Shown here piece by piece: positions 6,317 through 10,851 of a stretch of 10,851 bases of DNA; position 1 is the first letter of the stretch, and every line of letters begins with the position of its first letter. This stretch comes from Bilophila wadsworthia ATCC 49260. GTDB taxonomy: Bacteria; Desulfobacterota; Desulfovibrionia; Desulfovibrionales; Desulfovibrionaceae. The stretch covers positions 1 through 10,851 of the forward strand of contig NZ_JNJP01000100.1 in the NCBI RefSeq assembly GCF_000701705.1, read 5' to 3'. The notes beneath the pieces were generated by a model. That model searched no databases. It was not told the DNA's origin and saw nothing but the letters and a program-made list of their open reading frames with translations. A program made the translations under genes and the position numbers.

Positions 6317-7738
6317 ATGTCTGATCTGATCCAAGCCTCCCTTGCCGAAATCCGCGCGCGCCTCGCCGGGGGCGACGTCTCCGCCGAAGCCGTGGCCAAA
6401 GCCTGCCTCGACCGCATCGCCGAGACGGAACCATCCATCCATGCCCTGATCACCGTGCGTGAACAGGCTCTTGAAGAGGCCCGCGCCCTCGACGCGCAGG
6501 GCCCGGACGCCTCCAAGCCCCTCTGGGGCGTACCCGTCACGGTCAAGGACGCCATCGTCACCAAGGGCACGCGCACCACAGCCGGTTCCAAAATCCTCGG
6601 CGGCTTCAATCCGTTTTATGACGCCTTCGTGGTCGAACGCCTGAAGGAAGCCGGGGCGGTCATCGTCGGCAAGAACAACATGGACGAGTTCGCCATGGGC
6701 TCCTCCACAGAAAACTCCGCCTTCGGCCCGACCCGCAACCCCCGCGATCCAGAACGCATCCCCGGAGGCTCCAGCGGCGGCTCGGCCGCCAGCGTCGCCG
6801 CGAACCAGTGTTACGCCTCCCTCGGCACGGACACCGGCGGCTCCATCCGCCAGCCCGCAGCCCTGTGCGGCTGCGTGGGCCTCAAACCCACCTACGGGCG
6901 CGTATCCCGCTACGGCGTCATCGCCTACGGTTCCTCGCTCGATCAGGTGGGCCCGCTGACCCGCACCGTGGAAGACGCCGCCCTCGTGCTTTCCGTCATC
7001 GCCGGGCACGACAAGCGCGACTCCACGTCTTCGCCGCGTCCCGTGGACGGCTACGCCGATTTTTCCCGTTCCGACCTTAAGGGCGTACGCCTCGGCGTGC
7101 CCCGTGAATTCATGGCCGAAGGGCTGGACGGCCCGGTAGCCAAGGCGTGCCAAGACGCCCTTGACCGTGCCCGCGACCTCGGCGCGGAACTCGTGGACGT
7201 ATCCCTGCCCCACGCGACCCGCCACGCGATCGCGGCCTATTATATCGTAGCGATGGCCGAAGCCAGCTCGAACCTCTCCCGGTTCGACGGCGTGCGCTAC
7301 GGCTACCGCGCCGCCGATCCCAAGAACCTCGACGACCTCTACTGCCGTTCCCGCAGCGAAGGCTTCGGGCAGGAAGTCCAGCGCCGCATCCTGCTCGGCA
7401 CCTACGTGCTTTCCGCCGGGTACTACGACGCCTACTACAAGAAGGCCGCGCAGGTCCGCCGCCTCATCCGTCAGGACTACCTGAACGCGCTCGGCTCCTG
7501 CGACGCCCTTTTCGGCCCCGTCTCTCCGGTCACGGCGTGGAAGCTCGGCTCCATCATTGATGATCCGCTCAAGATGTACCTCATGGACATCTACACCGTG
7601 TCCCTGAACCTCGCCGGGCTCCCCGGCCTCTCGTTCCCCGTGGGCGAAGCGGACGGCCTCCCGGTCGGTATGCAGCTCATCGGCAAGGATTTCGACGAGG
7701 CGGGCATCCTCGGCATCGGCAACGTATTGAGCAAATAG
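6317..7738 (+). CDS. gatA: Asp-tRNA(Asn)/Glu-tRNA(Gln) amidotransferase subunit A
   Basis: Amidase-signature subunit of GatCAB (473 residues). It hydrolyses glutamine and passes ammonia to GatB, which amidates the tRNA-bound Glu or Asp. The Ser-cisSer-Lys triad is K77 (in GVPVTVKD), S152 (in GGSSGGSAA, 150-158) and S176 (in TDTGGSIRQPA, 171-181). Downstream, GLKPTYGRVSRYG (188-200), GPLTRTVEDAA and the C-terminal GLPVGMQLIG (447-456) are all typical. The ATG lies 9 nt past the gatC stop. Most GatA proteins run to about 485-490 residues; this one stops at FDEAGILGIGNVLSK, so the last 12-16 residues seem to be missing, and a palindromic repeat begins 8 nt later. All catalytic residues are present, so activity is expected. 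gatB is not in the window and must lie elsewhere. Confidence 0.96.
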   Translation: MSDLIQASLAEIRARLAGGDVSAEAVAKACLDRIAETEPSIHALITVREQALEEARALDAQGPDASKPLWGVPVTVKDAIVTKGTRTTAGSKILGGFNPFYDAFVVERLKEAGAVIVGKNNMDEFAMGSSTENSAFGPTRNPRDPERIPGGSSGGSAASVAANQCYASLGTDTGGSIRQPAALCGCVGLKPTYGRVSRYGVIAYGSSLDQVGPLTRTVEDAALVLSVIAGHDKRDSTSSPRPVDGYADFSRSDLKGVRLGVPREFMAEGLDGPVAKACQDALDRARDLGAELVDVSLPHATRHAIAAYYIVAMAEASSNLSRFDGVRYGYRAADPKNLDDLYCRSRSEGFGQEVQRRILLGTYVLSAGYYDAYYKKAAQVRRLIRQDYLNALGSCDALFGPVSPVTAWKLGSIIDDPLKMYLMDIYTVSLNLAGLPGLSFPVGEADGLPVGMQLIGKDFDEAGILGIGNVLSK

Positions 7739-7745
7739 CGGAAAC

Positions 7746-7830
7746 TTGGGGAAGGGAGAGGGAACTTTTCTGAAGAAAAGCTTCCCTCTCCCTTCCCCAA
7801 ACCCCATCCCTCTCCTTCCAAAGACTTTTG
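7746..7830 (+). repeat. Palindrome-tail intergenic repeat, copy 3
   Basis: The arms 7746-7771 and 7774-7800 pair along their length with one bulged base. The top arm is G/A-rich and ends AACTTTTCT. Then AACCCCATCCCTCT and CCAAAGACTTTTG follow. The element starts 8 nt after the gatA stop codon. The TTATCGAAYCCC extension of copies 1, 2 and 5 is absent here; CAAACGGGG follows instead. Confidence 0.85.
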
Positions 7831-7965
7831 CAAACGGGGCAAGCGGCGTCCCGGGCCGCGCGGCCCCTTGCTTTCAGGCGACAGTTCCCCGGAGCGGCCT
7901 TTTCGTTCTTTTCACTTTCAAAAGCGGAAACTCCTGACGCCCACAGGCCGCATGGCGGCACTGAG

Positions 7966-8040
7966 GGGGTCCGGGGGAAATCATTTCCCCCGGCCCGCCG
8001 GGAGGCGCGGGTCCGGGCGGCAGCCCGGCCGCCGGAGGCA
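7966..8040 (+). repeat. Tandem GC-rich repeats before selB (CCGCCGGAGGCA family)
   Basis: Two similar units follow each other. Unit A (about 7966-8008) has a 10-bp stem, CCGGGGGAAA (7971-7980) with TTTCCCCCGG (7984-7993) around TCA, then CCCGCCGGGAGGC. Unit B (about 8010-8040) has the stem CCGGGC (8013-8018) with GCCCGG (8023-8028) around GGCA, then CCGCCGGAGGCA. Both match the unit at 1481-1520. Unit B ends with the selB ribosome binding site. Confidence 0.6.
8034..8038 (+). promoter_or_regulatory. selB ribosome binding site inside a repeat
   Basis: GGAGG lies 7 nt before the ATG at 8046 and is the conserved end of the GC-rich repeat (CCGCCGGAGGCA). A 6-bp hairpin ends only 5 nt upstream, so folding of the repeat could affect ribosome access. 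Confidence 0.8.
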
Positions 8041-8045
8041 TTGCT

Positions 8046-9983
8046 ATGGCTATCGTAATGGGAACGGCGGGTCACATCGACCACGGCAAAACCTCGCTCG
8101 TGCGCAAGCTGACCGGAATCGACTGCGACCGCCTCGAAGAGGAAAAACGCCGTGGCATCACCATCGAGCTCGGCTTCGCGTTCTGCGACCTGCCCGGCGG
8201 CGGACGGCTCGGCATCGTGGACGTGCCCGGCCATGAAAAATTCGTCAAGAATATGGTCGCGGGCGCGTCGGGCATCGACTTCGTGATGCTGGTCGTCGCC
8301 GCGGACGAAGGCGTCATGCCGCAGACGCGCGAGCACCTCGAAATCTGCTCCCTGCTTGGGATCAAGCATGGCCTCGTCGCCGTGACCAAAATCGACATGG
8401 TCGATCCCGAGCTGCTCGAACTCGCCGTCGAGGACATTTCCGAATTTCTCAAAGGAACGTTCCTCGAAGGCGCGCCGCTCTTCCCGGTGTCGTCCCAGAC
8501 CGGCGAAGGCGTGGACAAACTCCGTGACTATATCGTCAAACAGGAAAAGGAACTCGCGCCCCGTCGCCGGACCGATCTGTTCCGCCTGCCCGTAGACCGC
8601 GTATTCACTTTGAAGGGTCACGGGACTATCGTTACCGGAACCATGATTTCAGGCTCGGTCAAAGTGGGCGACGCGTTGGAACTGCTCCCGAAAAAACTCG
8701 CTACCCGCGCCCGCAGCCTGCAAAGCCACGGGGAATCCGTGGAAGTGGCGGAATCCGGCCACCGTACCGCCGTCAACCTGCAAGGTCTGGATGTGGCGGA
8801 TGTGGAGCGCGGCGACGTGCTGGCCCTGCCGGGAACGCTGTTCCCTTCCGATCGCTGGCTGGTGCGGCTGACCTGCCTTGGTTCCTCGCCCCGCGCCCTG
8901 CGCCACCGCGCCGAAATCCATTTCCACCACGAAGCCCGCGAAATCGCCGCCCGGCTCTATTTCCTCGACCGCGACAAACTCGGCCCCGGCGAAACCGCGT
9001 TGTGCGAAGTCCGGCTTGACGAGCCGCTGGTGGGCGTGTTCGGCGACCACTGCGTCGTGCGGGCCTTTTCGCCGCTGCGTACCGTAGCGGGCGGCGTAGT
9101 GCTCGACCCGATCAGCGCCGGATTGCGCCGCCGGGATGCCACGCCCGATCGCGTCGCCTCCCTGCTCGGCCTTGAGGACGCTTCCGACGAGGATCGCGTC
9201 CGTATGCAGATCGAGCTGGCCGGGAATCGCGGCGCGAACCTTGCGCAGCTTTCCGTGTTGACCAACCTCGATTCCAAGCGGCTCGACAAAGTATTGCAGG
9301 CGCTTTCCGGCAAGGGGAAAATTTTCTGCTTCGACCGTGAGGAAAAAGGTTACGTCGCCGCCGGCGCTTCCGCCGAACTCGCCAAGCGTTGCCTTGCCGT
9401 GGCCGATGCCTTCCATAAAAAGGAACCGCTCAAGCAGGGCATGGCGCGCGGCACGCTCCTCTCCGGCGGCACGGGCCGCGAGGCGTGGAGCAAGGGTATC
9501 CCGCCGAAGCTGGCTTTCTTCGTCGTGGAGCGCCTGCTGCGTTCGGGCGAGCTGGTTTCCGAGGGCGACGTCATCCGCATGGCCTCACACACCGTCTCCC
9601 TCAAGTCCGATCAGGCCGGGCTGCGCGACGCGCTGCTCAAGGCGCATGTGGACGGCGCATTCACGCCGCCGAACCTCAAGGATGTCCTTGAGGAGCTCAG
9701 CGTCGACGCCAAAGCCGCGGCTCCGGTGCTCAAGCTGCTCTGCGAGGACGGCAGCCTCGTGAAGGTCAAGGACGGCCTGTATTTCCACGGCCCCGTCATT
9801 CAGGAACTCAAGGCTCGGATGCAGGCGTGGTTCGGCTCACATGACGATCTCGATCCCGCCGGGTTCAAGGAGCTTTCCGGCGGCCTTTCCCGCAAGTACG
9901 TCATCCCGCTTCTCGAATATTTCGACCGCGAGCGCGTCACCATCAGGGTGGGCGACAAGCGGCAGTTCAGAGGGCGGGGGTAG
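8046..9983 (+). CDS. selB: Selenocysteine-specific translation elongation factor SelB
   Basis: GTPase of 645 residues that carries Sec-tRNA(Sec) to the ribosome at UGA codons marked by a SECIS hairpin in the mRNA. The EF-Tu-like G domain shows G1 GHIDHGKT (9-16), G2 RGITIELGF (36-44), G3 DVPGHE (59-64), G4 TKID (114-117) and G5 SSQTG (149-153). The sequence RLEEEKRRGITIELGF is typical of SelB rather than EF-Tu. Beta-barrel domains follow to about residue 370 (VDRVFTLKGHGTIVTGT starts domain II), then a C-terminal half of winged helices that reads SECIS RNA, ending VTIRVGDKRQF. The length matches bacterial SelB (about 610-640). No selA, selD or tRNA-Sec gene and no selenoprotein is seen in the window. 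Its presence implies selenoproteins such as formate dehydrogenase or hydrogenase elsewhere in the genome. Confidence 0.97.
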   Translation: MAIVMGTAGHIDHGKTSLVRKLTGIDCDRLEEEKRRGITIELGFAFCDLPGGGRLGIVDVPGHEKFVKNMVAGASGIDFVMLVVAADEGVMPQTREHLEICSLLGIKHGLVAVTKIDMVDPELLELAVEDISEFLKGTFLEGAPLFPVSSQTGEGVDKLRDYIVKQEKELAPRRRTDLFRLPVDRVFTLKGHGTIVTGTMISGSVKVGDALELLPKKLATRARSLQSHGESVEVAESGHRTAVNLQGLDVADVERGDVLALPGTLFPSDRWLVRLTCLGSSPRALRHRAEIHFHHEAREIAARLYFLDRDKLGPGETALCEVRLDEPLVGVFGDHCVVRAFSPLRTVAGGVVLDPISAGLRRRDATPDRVASLLGLEDASDEDRVRMQIELAGNRGANLAQLSVLTNLDSKRLDKVLQALSGKGKIFCFDREEKGYVAAGASAELAKRCLAVADAFHKKEPLKQGMARGTLLSGGTGREAWSKGIPPKLAFFVVERLLRSGELVSEGDVIRMASHTVSLKSDQAGLRDALLKAHVDGAFTPPNLKDVLEELSVDAKAAAPVLKLLCEDGSLVKVKDGLYFHGPVIQELKARMQAWFGSHDDLDPAGFKELSGGLSRKYVIPLLEYFDRERVTIRVGDKRQFRGRG

Positions 9984-9991
9984 GGAAAAAA

Positions 9992-10071
9992 TTGGAGGGG
10001 GAAGGGGAAATTTTCTAAAGAAAGTTTCCCCTTCCCCTCCAAACCTCCCCCATCCTCTTCAAAGATTTTTG
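9992..10071 (+). repeat. Palindrome-tail intergenic repeat, copy 4
   Basis: The arms 9992-10016 and 10019-10042 pair with one bulged G and one G-U pair. The top arm is G/A-rich and ends AAATTTTCT. Then ACCTCCCCCATCCTC and TTCAAAGATTTTTG follow, diverged by one base from the tail core. It starts 8 nt after the selB stop codon. The TATCGAAYCCC extension is absent. Confidence 0.8.
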
Positions 10072-10171
10072 TAAGGGTAGATGACGGCACGGGTGGACTC
10101 AAGGATGGCCCTTGGCGTCCGTCCCCCGGAAACGCGGAAAGCCAAAAAGAATGGAAGCCGCTCCCCATAAT

Positions 10172-10204
10172 AAAAAACCGCCTGTTGGTTCAGGCGGCTT
10201 TTTG
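10172..10204 (-). terminator. Intrinsic terminator of the ABM-fold gene (bidirectional)
   Basis: CCGCCTG (10178-10184) pairs with CAGGCGG (10191-10197) around a 6-nt loop, flanked by A6 on the left and T5 on the right. On the minus strand the stem is followed by six T, an ideal rho-independent terminator about 38 nt past the stop codon at 10235. It also has a T run on the + strand and could stop read-through from selB. Confidence 0.88.
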
Positions 10205-10234
10205 TTTGATTCACGTCAACCGGCAGAAATTATC

Positions 10235-10534
10235 CTATCGGCAATCAACCTGCGACCAGACGGTTACGACGGTCGGACAGGCCAGCAGATCCTTGGTGCG
10301 CTCCTTGTAGGCCAGCATGTGCGGGGTTTTGCCGTGGGCGTCGAGGGCTTCCGGGCTTTCCCAGATCTCATAGAAAAGGAACGTGCCGTCTTCGGAGCGG
10401 TTCTTATGGAAATCGTACCGGATACAGCCTTTTTCAGCCCGCACGTTCGGGATGTTCTTCACCACTTCCGCTTCAAGCTGCGCTTCCATGCCTTTCTTCG
10501 CCGTCAACTTGGCGGTCACAAAACACGTGTCCAT
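10235..10534 (-). CDS. Antibiotic biosynthesis monooxygenase (ABM)-fold protein
   Basis: A 99-residue protein of the ABM/YgiN-like dimeric ferredoxin-like fold. Traits seen are a first strand FVTAKLTAKKGME, the KGCIRYDFHKN strand (35-45), FLFYEIWES (52-60) and the His-containing helix DAHGKTPHMLAYKE (65-78), close to the family pattern YE-x-W then H-x-x-TPH. Members include quinol or aromatic-ring oxygenases and Isd-type haem-degrading enzymes; most small stand-alone ones have no known substrate, and in an anaerobe an oxygenase role is doubtful. I chose the ATG at 10534 over the in-frame ATG at 10585 because AAGGAG lies 6 nt upstream and the added 17 residues are not family-like. It is monocistronic with its own terminator. 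Confidence 0.85.
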   Translation of the reverse strand: MDTCFVTAKLTAKKGMEAQLEAEVVKNIPNVRAEKGCIRYDFHKNRSEDGTFLFYEIWESPEALDAHGKTPHMLAYKERTKDLLACPTVVTVWSQVDCR

Positions 10535-10851
10535 ACGATGCTCCTTTTTAGGTTGTCCTTTGCCCGAAAAGCACCTCTTCCGCAATCCGGAAAACTCTGG
10601 GGAACGTCCGCTCTTAAAAAATCTGACAGCATCAAAGTAACAACCTCAAAATCATTCAGAACTTCATTCTCTCCAAAGCCTCCACTGCTCCCCCTCTATA
10701 CTTCACCCATGCCCCATCCTCTCAACAGGGATTCGATAAACGCGAAAGTTTTAGGTGGAGAGGGGTGGGGTTTGGGGAGGGGAGAGGCCCCCTTTTTCAA
10801 AAGGGGGCCTCTCCCCTCCCCAACCTTCAATCCCCTTCCTTCTCCACCCCC
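10535..10851. other. 317-nt gene-free right end
   Basis: It holds the AAGGAG ribosome binding site (complement of 10541-10546) and upstream region of the ABM-fold gene, an AT-rich stretch at about 10610-10680 where its promoter probably lies although I could not fix the boxes, and the inverted repeat copy 5 from 10728 on. I saw no gene. Confidence 0.6.
10728..10848 (-). repeat. Palindrome-tail intergenic repeat, copy 5 (inverted)
   Basis: Here the conserved tail is on the left and in reverse: GGGATTCGATAA (10728-10739), then the diverged CGAAAGTTTTAGGTGG, then GGGGTGGGGTTTGGGG. The arms 10772-10796 and 10799-10823 are perfect 25-bp reverse complements around TC. The inner stem is GGCCCCCTTTT rather than GAAACTTTCT. 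An outer pair, GGTGGAGA (10754-10761) with TCTCCACC (10841-10848), lengthens the foldback. The orientation predicts a minus-strand gene ending right of the window. Confidence 0.75.

Larger units (their letters stand above)
7739..8045 (+). other. 307-nt non-coding region between gatA and selB
   Basis: This gap holds repeat copy 3 (7746-7830), a self-complementary GC stretch GGGCCGCGCGGCCC at 7853-7866, a stretch at 7885-7930 richer in A and T than its surroundings, and GC-rich repeats at 7966-8040 that end in the selB ribosome binding site. I found no convincing sigma-70 promoter for selB and no small gene. The short reading frames here run through repeats. Confidence 0.6.

Noticed and set aside
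5810..7807. 665-codon open frame on the minus strand across gatC and gatA
   Set aside because: It is antisense to two clear enzymes, has low-complexity Gly/Val/Arg/His content and runs through a repeat and into the pilin-like gene.
7677..8621. 314-codon minus-strand frame across the gatA end, repeats and the selB start
   Set aside because: It is a shadow frame passing through two repeat families; no motif or ribosome binding site supports it.
10072..10168. tRNA-Sec (selC) near selB
   Set aside because: I checked both strands of the selB downstream gap for a long acceptor stem and a TCA anticodon loop. There are only short foldbacks such as CAAGG/CCTTG and no cloverleaf.
1..10851. CRISPR array from the evenly recurring repeats
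   Set aside because: The copies are kilobases apart, diverged and placed after genes. There are no regular spacers and no cas genes.

Overview
The window is GC-rich bacterial chromosome with tightly packed housekeeping genes. The set (SelB selenocysteine factor, GatC-GatA amidotransferase subunits, a NimA-like flavoprotein, a lone pilin-like gene) and the style of the intergenic palindromes suggest a strict anaerobe of the Desulfovibrionaceae (Desulfovibrio/Bilophila group). That placement is inference from memory of gene style; no search was run and no rRNA gene is present.

Layout. 1-60 is the right end of an intergenic repeat. 155-664 (+) is a GNAT acetyltransferase, convergent with a NimA-like/pyridoxamine-phosphate-oxidase-fold protein (767-1264, -); a hairpin lies between them. 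1265-1535 holds a 29-bp perfect inverted repeat and a second, GC-rich repeat. dnaK (1536-3458, -) follows, alone, without grpE or dnaJ. A 319-nt divergent promoter region separates it from a secreted D-Ala-D-Ala carboxypeptidase of the PBP5 class (3778-4797, +). A large orphan pilin-like protein (4963-5850, -) is divergent from gatC-gatA (6026-7738, +), a two-gene operon for tRNA-dependent amidation; gatB is not in the window. selB (8046-9983, +) is next, then an antibiotic-biosynthesis-monooxygenase-fold protein (10235-10534, -) with a clear terminator.

The genes are mostly unrelated in function: protein folding, cell-wall remodelling, and two steps of specialised aminoacyl-tRNA use (Glu/Asp-tRNA amidation; Sec-tRNA delivery). 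I see no defence, prophage, CRISPR or biosynthetic cluster and do not claim a new multi-gene system.

The unexplained structure lies between genes. A repeat family of about 80-100 nt occurs five times (one cut by the left edge). Each full copy has a long purine-rich/pyrimidine-rich palindrome whose arms change sequence from copy to copy while staying paired, then a C-rich spacer and the conserved tail TTCAAAGACTTTTG. Three copies start 4-8 nt after a + strand stop codon (the carboxypeptidase, gatA and selB). The copy at the right edge is inverted, which predicts a minus-strand gene just outside the window. A second GC-rich repeat ending in CCGCCGGAGGCA occurs after dnaK and, apparently in tandem, before selB, where its GGAGG is the likely selB ribosome binding site.
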